Assembly: GCA_947371275.1 (NCBI GenBank)
Contig: CANBOV010000028.1
Span: 1-34,141 of the forward strand
Length of the DNA stretch: 34,141 bases
DNA from: Flavobacteriaceae bacterium
Lineage (GTDB): Bacteria; Bacteroidota; Bacteroidia; Flavobacteriales; Flavobacteriaceae
Reading direction: 5' to 3'
Positions 8,230 to 17,108 of this stretch are shown piece after piece. How positions within the stretch are numbered: the stretch's first letter is position 1; each line of letters starts with the position of its first letter. The position numbers and the translations under genes were made by a program. The notes below the pieces were generated by a model. It searched no databases. It saw only the letters and a list, made by a program, of their open reading frames with translations, and was not told the DNA's origin.

Positions 8230-11200
8230 ATGAGCTTTCATAAACTTTTACTACGACAAATAAATAAATATTTGACTCCGGATTGCATTGAAAATCCTCA
8301 ATTTAAAGAATTTATTCAAGCTGTAGACCACTCCTATCAAGCCTATGAAAGAGACAAAGAGTTGATGGACCATGTCTTTAATCAAAGTGAAATAGAATAC
8401 AATGCCATAAATGACAGTTTAAAAATTGAAATAGATTTAAAGAAACAATCCATTTCTAATTTATATGATAGTTTGGAAGCCTTAGAAGATGGCTTTGATG
8501 ATATTGAAAAGGATGAGAATTTTAATGATTTTGACGATTTATTACTGATTTCTAAATATTTAAGTAAGCAAATTGAAAAAAGAAAAGAAATTGAAAACAA
8601 TCTTTCTACTACTGCTGAATTATTAATAAAGTTACTTGCCAATTTACAATCGGGAATACTAGTTGAAGATGAAAACCGAAAAATTCTTTTCACCAACCAG
8701 TTGTTCTGCGATATGTTTTCTATACCCGTTACTCCCGAAATGATGATTGGTGTTGATTGCACCGAATCGGCTGAACAAAACAAAGTCCTATTTAAAAAAC
8801 CAAAGCAGTTTAGCCAGCGCATCGACGAGATTTTAAAACAAAGAAAGATCTGTGTTAATGAAATTATTGAAACGGTTGACAATCGTTTCCTTGAACGAGA
8901 ATATATTCCAATTTTTATCGAAGATGAATATAAAGGGCATTTATGGAAATATACGGATGTGACTAATAAAATCAATTCACAAATCTTATTAGAACAAAGT
9001 GAAGAGCGCAACAACCTAATTATGAATGCTGGCTTAAGTGCGATTATAAATATCAATAGTAAGGGTGAAATTATATTTTGGAACAAACAAGCAGAAAGTA
9101 TATTTGGTTGGAAAAATGAAGACATTATTGGTAAAACTTTGGCAGAAACCTTGATTCCAAAACGGCATGGTATAGAGCATAATATCGGCATGCAACATTA
9201 TCTTAAAACAGGAGAAGGGCCTGTTTTAAATAAACCCTTAGAACTTCCTGCGATTAATAAAGAAGGCAAAGAATTTCCAATAGAAATTTTAATTATTCCG
9301 TTAAAGCAAAATAATGAAATGTTTTTTTGTTCGTTTATACGAGATATCTCGCAGAGAAAAGCCGCTGAAACTAAATTAAAAATTCAAGAAGAAAAATATA
9401 GAAATATTCTAGCCAATATGAATCTTGGATTAATAGAAGTAGATACGGAAGAGACTATTTTGTTTGCCAATCAGAGTTTTACTGAAATTTCAGGTTTTGA
9501 ATCTTCAGAATTAGTTGGTAGAAAAGCCAATGAAATATTTGTATTTGGAGAAAATTTTGAAATCATTAAAACCAAGCAAGGCATTAGGCGTCAAGGCATC
9601 TCAGACATTTATCAAATTCCAGTAAAAAATAAACGTGGTGAATTAAGATGGTGGGCTATTAGTGGTGCTCCCAATTTTGACGACAATGGAAATTTAGTGG
9701 GCTCGATAGGAATACATCTTGATGTCACAGAGCAAAAACAATTAGAGATTGAACTTGAAATCGAAAAACAAAAAGCAGAAGCAGCATCAAAAGCAAAAGA
9801 GACGTTTCTTGCCAATATGAGTCATGAAATAAGAACACCGTTAAATGCAATTATTGGATTTTTAAGAGAACTTAGCAAGCAAGAATTGACTGAATTACAA
9901 AAAAAATACATTGAAAATAGCTCCATTGCTTCTAAACATCTGTTGGCAATTATTAACAATATTTTGGACATTTCAAAAATTGAAGCTGGTGAAATGTCAC
10001 TAGAAGAAGAAGCCTTTGTTTTAGAAAATAGTATCAACAATGTGATAACCGTACTGAGTCCGAAAGCCGATCAAAAAGGGATACATTTATACTACAATAA
10101 AAATCCCCAAATAGCTAAAGCATTAGAAGGCGATGCCTTACGAATTGAACAAATCCTATTCAATTTGGTTGGAAATTCGTTAAAATTCACTCAAAAAGGA
10201 GAAATAAGTGTTGTCAGTAAATTAATTAATGATTTTCCTGATTCTCAAGACATTTGTATTTCAGTTATTGATACTGGGATTGGAATGGATAAGGAGTTTC
10301 TAAATTCTATTTTTAGAAAGTTTTCACAGGAAGATTTAGAAATTACAAGAAAATTTGGAGGAACGGGCTTAGGAATGGCAATAACAAATGAGTTGATTCA
10401 ATTAATGAAAGGGAAAATTGAAATTCAAAGTAAAAAAAATAGTGGCACAACGATAAATATTTTTCTGAATTTTAAAAAAGGTGATAAAAAGAAATTAAAA
10501 AAAGCACGTCAAGAATCTACTATTACTTCATTAGAAAATATTTCAATACTATTAGTTGAGGATAATGAAATGAATAGAATGGTAGCACAAAATACCTTGC
10601 AATTTTATAATTGTAAAGTAACCGAGGCAGAAAACGGTCTAGAAGCCCTAGAAATATTGAAAGTTAAAAATTTCGATATTATTTTAATGGATATACAAAT
10701 GCCGGAAATGGATGGAATTGAAGCAACAAAATTCATCAGGTCTGAATTCAATCTTACGACTCCAATTATTGCTCTAACCGCAAATGCATTTAAGTCGGAA
10801 ATTGAAAAATGCAAAATGGCTGGAATGAATGATTATGTTACCAAACCATTTGATGAAATTAATTTAATTGAAACCATTGCAAAATACACTATAATTAATG
10901 GTGAAAAAGTCTCTAAAGTAGTCAAACCCGATAAAATTAAAAAACTCTATAATCTTAATTCTTTACATAATTTAAGCAGAGGAAATAATGAATTTGTCAA
11001 GAAAATGGTATCCATCTTTATTCAACAAACTAACACTACTTTAGAAAAAATAGATCTTGCGATCGCAACTAAAAATTATATTGAAGTAAGTCAACTAATT
11101 CATAAAATAAAACCAAGTATTGAAGGGATTGGTGTTGTATCGATAAGTGATGCTGTAAAAAAATTAGAAAAAATAGCTAAAGAAACTGAGGACGTTGAAC

Positions 11201-11283
11201 AAATTGAATCTTTATATACAAGTATAAAAAACATATTGATTATAGTAATTGAGCAACTAAAAGAAAATGAGATAGATATGTAA
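8230..11283 (+). CDS. Soluble hybrid histidine kinase (PAS x3, HisKA, HATPase, receiver, Hpt)
   Basis: This 1017-residue kinase has no membrane helix. An acidic coiled N terminus (1-125) is followed by three PAS-like regions (about 128-250, 258-378, 385-505), a coiled linker, HisKA with His532 in NMSHEIRTPL, an ATPase domain with NLVGNSLKF, DTGIGM and GGTGLGMAI, a receiver (about 771-885) with Asp821 in LMDIQMPEMDG and Lys872 in TKPF, and a C-terminal Hpt domain with probable phospho-His958 in LIHKIKPSIEGIG. It can therefore run a complete His-Asp-His relay and hand phosphate to a separate receiver. Candidates are the sigma-54 activator two genes upstream and the lone receiver at 11413. The start ATG lies two bases after the FIST gene stop. 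The input is inferred to come from FIST and the PAS domains. Confidence 0.95.
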   Translation: MSFHKLLLRQINKYLTPDCIENPQFKEFIQAVDHSYQAYERDKELMDHVFNQSEIEYNAINDSLKIEIDLKKQSISNLYDSLEALEDGFDDIEKDENFNDFDDLLLISKYLSKQIEKRKEIENNLSTTAELLIKLLANLQSGILVEDENRKILFTNQLFCDMFSIPVTPEMMIGVDCTESAEQNKVLFKKPKQFSQRIDEILKQRKICVNEIIETVDNRFLEREYIPIFIEDEYKGHLWKYTDVTNKINSQILLEQSEERNNLIMNAGLSAIININSKGEIIFWNKQAESIFGWKNEDIIGKTLAETLIPKRHGIEHNIGMQHYLKTGEGPVLNKPLELPAINKEGKEFPIEILIIPLKQNNEMFFCSFIRDISQRKAAETKLKIQEEKYRNILANMNLGLIEVDTEETILFANQSFTEISGFESSELVGRKANEIFVFGENFEIIKTKQGIRRQGISDIYQIPVKNKRGELRWWAISGAPNFDDNGNLVGSIGIHLDVTEQKQLEIELEIEKQKAEAASKAKETFLANMSHEIRTPLNAIIGFLRELSKQELTELQKKYIENSSIASKHLLAIINNILDISKIEAGEMSLEEEAFVLENSINNVITVLSPKADQKGIHLYYNKNPQIAKALEGDALRIEQILFNLVGNSLKFTQKGEISVVSKLINDFPDSQDICISVIDTGIGMDKEFLNSIFRKFSQEDLEITRKFGGTGLGMAITNELIQLMKGKIEIQSKKNSGTTINIFLNFKKGDKKKLKKARQESTITSLENISILLVEDNEMNRMVAQNTLQFYNCKVTEAENGLEALEILKVKNFDIILMDIQMPEMDGIEATKFIRSEFNLTTPIIALTANAFKSEIEKCKMAGMNDYVTKPFDEINLIETIAKYTIINGEKVSKVVKPDKIKKLYNLNSLHNLSRGNNEFVKKMVSIFIQQTNTTLEKIDLAIATKNYIEVSQLIHKIKPSIEGIGVVSISDAVKKLEKIAKETEDVEQIESLYTSIKNILIIVIEQLKENEIDM

Positions 11284-11293
11284 GTTGGAATGT

Positions 11294-11312
11294 TTTTCCA
11301 AAATATGGAAAA
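11294..11312. promoter_or_regulatory. Palindrome copy B upstream of polysaccharide unit 1
   Basis: TTTTCCA (11294-11300) and TGGAAAA (11306-11312) form a perfect inverted repeat with the spacer AAATA. It begins 11 bases after the hybrid kinase stop. Its centre (11303) is 63 bases upstream of a TGGC element. It is inferred to be an activator (enhancer) site for the sigma-54 regulator. Confidence 0.72.
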
Positions 11313-11364
11313 TTGGCATGCCTTTTTTTATTTTATATGCTTATTTTTCAATACATTACGATTA

Positions 11365-11380
11365 TGGCTTGAATTTGGTT
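11365..11380 (+). promoter_or_regulatory. Candidate sigma-54 promoter of polysaccharide unit 1
   Basis: TGGCTTGAATTTGGTT has the -24 TGGC of sigma-54 promoters and a TTTGG block near -12, with G where consensus G is expected (GG-N10-GT). It lies 48 bases before the ATG at 11413, predicting a leader of about 23 bases. The -12 half is imperfect, so the call rests mostly on position and on its similarity to the element at 18493. Confidence 0.5.
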
Positions 11381-11412
11381 ATAGTGTATTTGAATTTTAA
11401 AAATCAAATAAT

Positions 11413-11841
11413 ATGGAAAATCAATTCAAATTTTTTATCGTTGACGATGATGTTTTTTTTGCTAATATGTATGAGCAATATTTAAAAAATATTAATTATA
11501 GTGATATAGTGTATTTTGATAATGGAACGGACTGTTTAAATAATTTAAATCTAGATCCAGACATTATCTTTTTAGATCACAATATGGACGACATGACAGG
11601 ATTTGAGGTTTTAAAAAAGATCAAACGCTACAATCCTAATATTTATGTTGTTATGATCTCTGGACAAGAAAACATTAAAACCGCAGTTGATGCATTAAAA
11701 TATGGTGCTTTTGACTATGTCATTAAAGATTCAAATGTTTGTGATAAATTGACACAAATTATCACTAACATTATTAAAGTAAAAGAACAATTAAAAAAAG
11801 CCAATCCAAATTTAATGCAACGAATACTTACTTTTTTATAG
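11413..11841 (+). CDS. Single-domain receiver leading the polysaccharide operon
   Basis: The 142-residue product is a receiver domain with DDD at 11-13, phospho-acceptor Asp55 in IFLDHNMDD and Lys105 in YVIKD, plus a short basic C-terminal tail with no output domain. Its sequence resembles the receiver of the sigma-54 activator (shared PDII-LD, LLKKI/VLKKI and ISGQE-I-AV blocks), so the two probably accept phosphate from the same hybrid kinase. It is the first gene after palindrome B and lies 27 bases upstream of the wza-like gene. It could draw phosphate away from the activator (negative feedback) or act directly on the export machinery; the sequence cannot separate these. Confidence 0.92.
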   Translation: MENQFKFFIVDDDVFFANMYEQYLKNINYSDIVYFDNGTDCLNNLNLDPDIIFLDHNMDDMTGFEVLKKIKRYNPNIYVVMISGQENIKTAVDALKYGAFDYVIKDSNVCDKLTQIITNIIKVKEQLKKANPNLMQRILTFL

Positions 11842-11868
11842 TCTAAAAACAAAACGCTCTTTATGTAC

Positions 11869-12597
11869 ATGAAAACACTTCTAAAACTTACGCTAATTGT
11901 TTTGCTCTTTACCTCTTGTAGGACTCAAAACTTATTAGTATCTAAAAAAGAGAAGGACGATAAATCCTATTTTGTTTATGATGAAAATTACCAATACAAA
12001 ATAAGAAAGGATGATAAAATATCCATCTCCGTTTGGGGTGAAGACGACTTAAGTGTAGGTTCAGAATATGGAATTTATAATTCGAATGAAGTGTATGGAA
12101 AATGGTTATTAGTAGATGCAAATGGTAATATTGAAGTGCCAAAACTTGGCACTAAAAATGTACTAAGCAAAACCATCCCAGAATTAAAAGCGGAAATTAA
12201 GAACGAATTAAAACAGTATTTAGTAAATCCCATAGTGGATGTTAAGGTTTTAAATAAAGAAATAACGATCCTGGGAGAAGTTCGAAATCCGAATACGATA
12301 CAAGTCGATAAAGACCATAACAATTTATTCGAATTAATTAGTAAAACAGGTGGTTTTGACTTTTATGCCAATTTAAAATCAATAAAAGTACTTCGCCAAG
12401 AAGGAAACGATGTAAGAGTTACTAATATTGATTTGACCAATGTCACTACTATTTTAAATCAAAACATATTGTTACACCCAGGCGATATTGTGATTGTTCC
12501 TTCGAAAAAATATAAGGAATTTGATAAAAGAGTTTCTACTATCATTCCTTTCACAACTACTGTAAGTGCCGCAGCAATTCTTATGAAATTATTTTAA
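11869..12597 (+). CDS. wza: Polysaccharide export outer-membrane lipoprotein (Wza-like)
   Basis: From the ATG at 11869 the 242-residue product starts with a lipoprotein signal, with lipobox FTSC and lipidated Cys17; an ATG two codons upstream (11863) is an alternative. A Poly_export domain follows (YKIRKDDKISISVWG at about 44-58, then GNIEVPKLG), then an SLBB-type domain (ITILGEVRNP, FELISKTGGF, LHPGDIVIVPSKK). A hydrophobic C-terminal segment (VSAAAILMKLF) is present. In this family the protein forms the outer-membrane exit pore and works with a Wzc-type inner-membrane protein, which is encoded next, 10 bases downstream. It is shorter than E. coli Wza (about 380 residues), as is usual in Bacteroidota. 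Confidence 0.92.
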   Translation: MKTLLKLTLIVLLFTSCRTQNLLVSKKEKDDKSYFVYDENYQYKIRKDDKISISVWGEDDLSVGSEYGIYNSNEVYGKWLLVDANGNIEVPKLGTKNVLSKTIPELKAEIKNELKQYLVNPIVDVKVLNKEITILGEVRNPNTIQVDKDHNNLFELISKTGGFDFYANLKSIKVLRQEGNDVRVTNIDLTNVTTILNQNILLHPGDIVIVPSKKYKEFDKRVSTIIPFTTTVSAAAILMKLF

Positions 12598-12607
12598 AAA
12601 CAAGGCT

Positions 12608-14770
12608 ATGAATGAAAACATAAGATTACTCAAACCGCTTTTTAGAGGATTACCAATTGTAGTTTTGGTTGTAATCTTATCCGTTTTGTTGGCAAAAAAA
12701 TATCTTAACTATGTTACACCTATGTATGAAAGTACAGCAAAACTTAGACTTGCTGATGTTCATGAAGGTGTGCCTGGTGCTAATCTTTTTAAAGATTTAG
12801 ATGTGTTTGCTTCGGCAAATAAAATTGCAACGGAAATTGAAGTATTAAAATCAGACAATTTAATTGGGGCTACTTTGAGTCAATTGCCTTTTGGAAAAGA
12901 AATTTATCGCAAAGGCGAGATGCGTTCATCAGAGTTATTTAGAGATTCTCCCATACTAATCGAAGGAACTTTTAAAACCGATAAAGCCTACGATAAACTT
13001 TATGGCCTAAAAGTGACATCAAAAACCCAATTTATTTTGATGCAGCCAGAAGTAAAAACGGGAATTTCAGGAACATTTGGAAAACCAATTTCTATTGATG
13101 GTGCAAAATTTTTTATAACACTAAACGAAAACTTTATTAAGACTAAAAAGAATGTAAAAATTATAGACAATTATGAATTTGAATTTCTAAGTAATGAAAA
13201 TTTAATGTCTAAAATAAATAAAAATTTAGATATCGTTTCTGTTGACAAAGATGTACCTGTTATAAGAATAAATTTAAAAAATGCCGTTCCTGAAAAAGCA
13301 GCACTATTTGTAAACAAATTAGCTGAAATGTATATCAAAGATTATATTGAAGGGAAATACAGGGCGGCCAATACAACTGTTGATTTCCTAAAAAATGAAA
13401 TTGGAACTGCTAATCAAAGACTTACAAATTCAGAAGAAAATATTCAAAATTATCGTGAAAAACGAAATATTATAAACGTAACCCAAGAAACAGAAACCAA
13501 TCTAAGAAAAATTTCGCAATTAAAAATTCAGCAAACCAATATGAAGATGAATTTAGATGCGATAAAAGATTTGAATAAATATATTGCTTCCGGCAAAGAT
13601 AAATATCTTGATTTAGCGCCCAATTTTGAAGCTTTTACCGATTTACTTTCAACAGAAATGGTAAAAACCATGAAAAAGCTACAATCGGATAAAAAAGATT
13701 TATTGCTGACTTATACCCCTGAACACGAAAAAGTTAAGATAATTGATAGAAAAATTAAGGATCTTATTGATTATCAAATAGAAAGTATAAAAAATACAGA
13801 AAAAAATCTTCAAGTTAAGTACGACGATTTATCCAATGATATTACCGAATCAGAAAAAGTATTTATTGGCTTACCCGAAAAAGAAAAGATGTTGAATATA
13901 CTCAATAGAGAGTTTAACATGTATGAAAAAAATTATAATTTTTTAAATGAAAAACGAATTGAAGCCGAGATTGCAAAATCTGCCAAAATAGCATTTCATA
14001 AAATTATTTCAGTTGGTGAAATTCCGAAAACACCTGTTTCCCCAATTAAAGGTATTATAATCGTTGTTTCTGCCTTTTTAGGTATACTGGGTTCTATCTT
14101 ATTAATTTATATTGTTCACTTTGCCAAAGCAAAAGTTAATGATGTTTATACAATAGAGAAAAACAGTACCATCCCAATTGCTTTTTCAACCCCATTTATT
14201 ACCAAAAACGAAAGTGTATTGGATAATTTTTTGAAGGAAGCCATTCAAATGGAGCTAAAAGAGATGATTCGAAGTCAAAGTATAATTACAATTAGTTCCT
14301 ACGATAAATCAAAAGACCATTTATTTCATTCGACCAACTTAATTAAGGCATTAATTGCTCAGGGCAGAAAAGTGCTAATCGTTGATGCAACAGGACATAT
14401 GGAAGGTGAATTTAGTACTAATGACTATTTGAATTATTCTGAAAACAAATTTTTGAGCTATACAAAAACCATTTTTCTAGAAGAAATAAAATCTAAATTA
14501 AAAAATTATGATTTATGTGTTATTCATAATCAAAGCCTAAAAGAAGATAAACTTGGTTTACTCTTTATGAGCCTAGCCTCACAAAACTTAATGGTTTTAG
14601 ACAGCAGAAAAACGGCAGAAAAAAGCATCATTACTATTGAATTGTTGAAAGACGAATACCAACTTCCCAATGTTTGGTTTGTTTTAAACAAAGCAGGTTA
14701 TAATCCAAGTATATTTTTAGAGATCCGTAAAATTTGGATAAAATACATTAGAAAACAAAAAAGAGAATAA
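12608..14770 (+). CDS. Wzc-like polysaccharide co-polymerase with degenerate tyrosine-kinase domain
   Basis: The 720-residue protein has a first membrane helix at about 14-29, a long periplasmic region with Wzz fold and coiled coils (about 30-480, including a GNVR-like section near 430-475), and a second helix at about 482-505 with the preceding conserved PKTPVSPIKG. The cytoplasmic domain (about 545-715) has the BY-kinase layout (SIITISS, then KVLIVDATG with Asp593), but the P-loop GxxGxGKS/T expected after the first strand is replaced by YDKSKDH, the Walker B Asp is missing (YDLCVIHN), and there is no C-terminal tyrosine cluster. It should control chain length and export with Wza, probably without kinase activity. 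It overlaps the flippase start by one base (TAATG). Confidence 0.92.
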   Translation: MNENIRLLKPLFRGLPIVVLVVILSVLLAKKYLNYVTPMYESTAKLRLADVHEGVPGANLFKDLDVFASANKIATEIEVLKSDNLIGATLSQLPFGKEIYRKGEMRSSELFRDSPILIEGTFKTDKAYDKLYGLKVTSKTQFILMQPEVKTGISGTFGKPISIDGAKFFITLNENFIKTKKNVKIIDNYEFEFLSNENLMSKINKNLDIVSVDKDVPVIRINLKNAVPEKAALFVNKLAEMYIKDYIEGKYRAANTTVDFLKNEIGTANQRLTNSEENIQNYREKRNIINVTQETETNLRKISQLKIQQTNMKMNLDAIKDLNKYIASGKDKYLDLAPNFEAFTDLLSTEMVKTMKKLQSDKKDLLLTYTPEHEKVKIIDRKIKDLIDYQIESIKNTEKNLQVKYDDLSNDITESEKVFIGLPEKEKMLNILNREFNMYEKNYNFLNEKRIEAEIAKSAKIAFHKIISVGEIPKTPVSPIKGIIIVVSAFLGILGSILLIYIVHFAKAKVNDVYTIEKNSTIPIAFSTPFITKNESVLDNFLKEAIQMELKEMIRSQSIITISSYDKSKDHLFHSTNLIKALIAQGRKVLIVDATGHMEGEFSTNDYLNYSENKFLSYTKTIFLEEIKSKLKNYDLCVIHNQSLKEDKLGLLFMSLASQNLMVLDSRKTAEKSIITIELLKDEYQLPNVWFVLNKAGYNPSIFLEIRKIWIKYIRKQKRE

Positions 14771-16002
14771 TGAGTTTTATAAAAAAAATAGTTCTTTCAC
14801 CTACGGTCTTGGTATTATTTGATCAAGCAATTTTTAGTGGAACAAATTTTTTACTCACACTATTTTTAGCTCAAAAATTGGACATTAAAAACTTTGGTTT
14901 GTTTTCAACGGTAGTATTGGTAACCTACCTAGTAATGAGCATCACTAACGCCTTAATTATCCAACCTTTTCAGGTTTCCATTTCTAGAATTTCGAACAGA
15001 AAGGAGTATTTTGTGTATTTATTCTATGCCCTGCTTTTTATACTTACACTATTCCTCATCATTATTAAAACGCTGGTCTTCTTTTTGCCAAAAGAAAATG
15101 TATTTACGTTTCAATCTAATGCGATAATCTGTTTTATTATCGGTTATTTGATTCAAGATTTTTTTAGAAAAATATTTTTAGCCATCTCAAACATTGTAAC
15201 GGTTATATGCATTGACCTTGCTTTTTTAGTTTTAATTGCTGTTGCTTTTTATAGTATAAAGAATGAAATAACGTTGTTTAATTCGCTTATGATTCTGGGT
15301 TTGGCCAATAGTATATCTGCTATACCTGGCCTTTACCTTATCTTCCTAAATTATGAAACCCCTATTTCATGGAAACTATTCCTCCAAGATCATTATACGC
15401 AAGGCAAATGGTTATTTAGTGTTGCCGTATTACAATGGTGTTCGAGTAATTTCTTTGTGCTAATTTCTGGCGTGTACTTAGGAATTGAAGCCCTTGGTGC
15501 ATTGCGATTGGTACAATCATTCTTTGGGATTTTAAATATTGTACTTCAAACGGTGGAAAATTACTTCCTGCCTAAAGTGGCTAGTTTATACAATAATAGC
15601 ATCGCGGAAGCCAAGAAATATTTAGTTGAATTAACCATTTATGGTGCTTTGCTATTTGGTATTTTACTTTCCATTCTATTTGTTTTTTCAAATGAAATAA
15701 TAGTGGTAGCCGGTGGCCATAAATACGAAAGTTATGGCTATGTTGTAAAAATAATTTCTGTTTTATATTTCTTTATTTTCTTGAGTTACCCGGTAAGAAT
15801 TGCCATTCGAGTAATGGTTTTAAATAAAATATTTTTTATTGGATACTTACTTGCGTTTATCTCTTCCTTATTGACATTTCATTTTTTATTAAAATATTCT
15901 GGGCTTTACGGAGCTGTAGTGGGTCTCATAATCAATCAAATTATCATGATTTTTTATTGGCAAGATAAATTGAGAAAAAATCTAAACTTAGTATGGAAAT
16001 AA
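14770..16002 (+). CDS. Wzx-type polysaccharide flippase (MOP superfamily)
   Basis: The 410-residue protein is hydrophobic throughout, with about 12 predicted helices. It opens with a short basic segment and helices typical of the polysaccharide transporter (PST) group (FDQAIFSGTNFLLTLFLAQ, then KNFGLFSTVVLVTYL). Such proteins flip undecaprenyl-linked repeat units across the inner membrane. Its context, between a Wzc-like gene and a glycosyltransferase with a Wzy-like polymerase next but one, supports that role. The start overlaps the stop of the Wzc-like gene by one base, and its end overlaps the next gene by 10 bases, so translation is coupled. The substrate cannot be inferred. Confidence 0.88.
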   Translation: MSFIKKIVLSPTVLVLFDQAIFSGTNFLLTLFLAQKLDIKNFGLFSTVVLVTYLVMSITNALIIQPFQVSISRISNRKEYFVYLFYALLFILTLFLIIIKTLVFFLPKENVFTFQSNAIICFIIGYLIQDFFRKIFLAISNIVTVICIDLAFLVLIAVAFYSIKNEITLFNSLMILGLANSISAIPGLYLIFLNYETPISWKLFLQDHYTQGKWLFSVAVLQWCSSNFFVLISGVYLGIEALGALRLVQSFFGILNIVLQTVENYFLPKVASLYNNSIAEAKKYLVELTIYGALLFGILLSILFVFSNEIIVVAGGHKYESYGYVVKIISVLYFFIFLSYPVRIAIRVMVLNKIFFIGYLLAFISSLLTFHFLLKYSGLYGAVVGLIINQIIMIFYWQDKLRKNLNLVWK

Positions 16003-17108
16003 TACACATCGTATTAGGAAAAGCCAATCCTGACAGAATGAATGGCGTAAATAAAGTAGTTTTTCAATTGGCAACTAAACAAGCTGAATTTGGGGAAAAA
16101 GTTTCGGTTTGGGGAATTACAAAAGACAAAGAAAACAACTACGGAGAACGCAATTTTACTACTCGCCTATTTATTAAAAAAGCAAATCCATTTGGAATTC
16201 CCTATGAAATGGAAGCTGCTATAAAAGCAAAAAAAGATACCGCCCTATTTCATATCCACGGGGGCTGGGTTCCTGTCTTTTCTTCCATTGGAAAAGTACT
16301 TAACAAGCACAAACTCTCTTTTGTATTTACGCCTCATGGTGCCTATAACACCATTGCTATGAATAGAAGCTTTTGGTCTAAACGCATTTATTTTTCACTA
16401 TTTGAAAAAAAACTACTTCAGTTAGCCACTAAAATTCATTGCATAGGAAAAAGTGAAATGACTGGATTAAAAGGTATTTATAAAAATGACAAATCTGTTT
16501 TAGTACCCTATGGCTTTGAAAACAATATCGAAATCGCAACTGAATATTCAAAAAATGAGTCTGTAGTATTTGGATTTATTGGCCGATTAGATATTTATAC
16601 GAAAGGGTTGGATACCATGGTATTGGCCTTTAAAAAAGTTTTGGAACTACACCCTAAATCACAATTGTGGATTATTGGTGATAGCAATGAAAAGATTAAA
16701 TTAAATCAAATGCTACTTGAACATAATTTAAGTGAAAATGTTATGCTAATGGGTGGAAAATTTGGAATAGAAAAAGAAAATTTATTAAAGCAAATGGATG
16801 TTTTTGTGCATCCATCAAGAAATGAAGGATTGCCGACCTCGGTGATTGAAGCTGCTAGTTTTGGGAAACCCTGTATCGTTACAGATGCGACCAATATTGG
16901 TGATTTAATAACTGAATACGAAGCTGGTGCTTCCATAATTAATCAAGATGCGGGAGAATTAGCTCAGGCAATGACAAAGTATGCTACACTTTGGGAAAAC
17001 CCAGCCCATTTTGCTTCCTATGGTCAAAACGCCATTAAAATGGTAAAAGAAAACTTCAATTGGGAACATATAATTCAAGAGTTTAATGCTAAATTATATC
17101 AGTACTAA
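15993..17108 (+). CDS. Glycosyltransferase family 4
   Basis: The 371-residue protein has the GT-B fold of GT4 retaining enzymes. The N-terminal half has the glycine/asparagine-rich loop near NPDRMNGVNKVVFQL and the acceptor-side FTPHGAYNTIAM. The C-terminal half starts at VVFGFIGRLDIYTKGLD and carries the nucleotide-sugar motif E-x7-E (NEGLPTSVIEAASFGKP), with the first Glu near 277. It transfers a sugar from a nucleotide donor to the growing lipid-linked repeat unit at the cytoplasmic face. It starts inside the end of the flippase gene and its stop overlaps the polymerase start (TAATG). Donor and linkage are not predictable from the sequence. Confidence 0.92.
   Translation: MEIIHIVLGKANPDRMNGVNKVVFQLATKQAEFGEKVSVWGITKDKENNYGERNFTTRLFIKKANPFGIPYEMEAAIKAKKDTALFHIHGGWVPVFSSIGKVLNKHKLSFVFTPHGAYNTIAMNRSFWSKRIYFSLFEKKLLQLATKIHCIGKSEMTGLKGIYKNDKSVLVPYGFENNIEIATEYSKNESVVFGFIGRLDIYTKGLDTMVLAFKKVLELHPKSQLWIIGDSNEKIKLNQMLLEHNLSENVMLMGGKFGIEKENLLKQMDVFVHPSRNEGLPTSVIEAASFGKPCIVTDATNIGDLITEYEAGASIINQDAGELAQAMTKYATLWENPAHFASYGQNAIKMVKENFNWEHIIQEFNAKLYQY

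Noticed and set aside
8382..9191. Minus-strand open frame of 269 codons inside the hybrid kinase gene
   Set aside because: It lies entirely opposite a well-supported coding region, is rich in Ser, Phe, Ile and Leu as expected from an antisense reading of acidic, Lys-rich code, and shows no domain.
11314..11330. TGGCATGCC directly after palindrome B as a sigma-54 promoter
   Set aside because: It adjoins the palindrome, lies 99 bases before the ATG, and no TTGC-like half follows; the element at 11365 fits the spacing seen in unit 2 better.
11285..11485. Plus-strand 66-codon frame starting right after the hybrid kinase
   Set aside because: It spans the palindrome and candidate promoter and overlaps the receiver gene in another frame, with no protein-like features.
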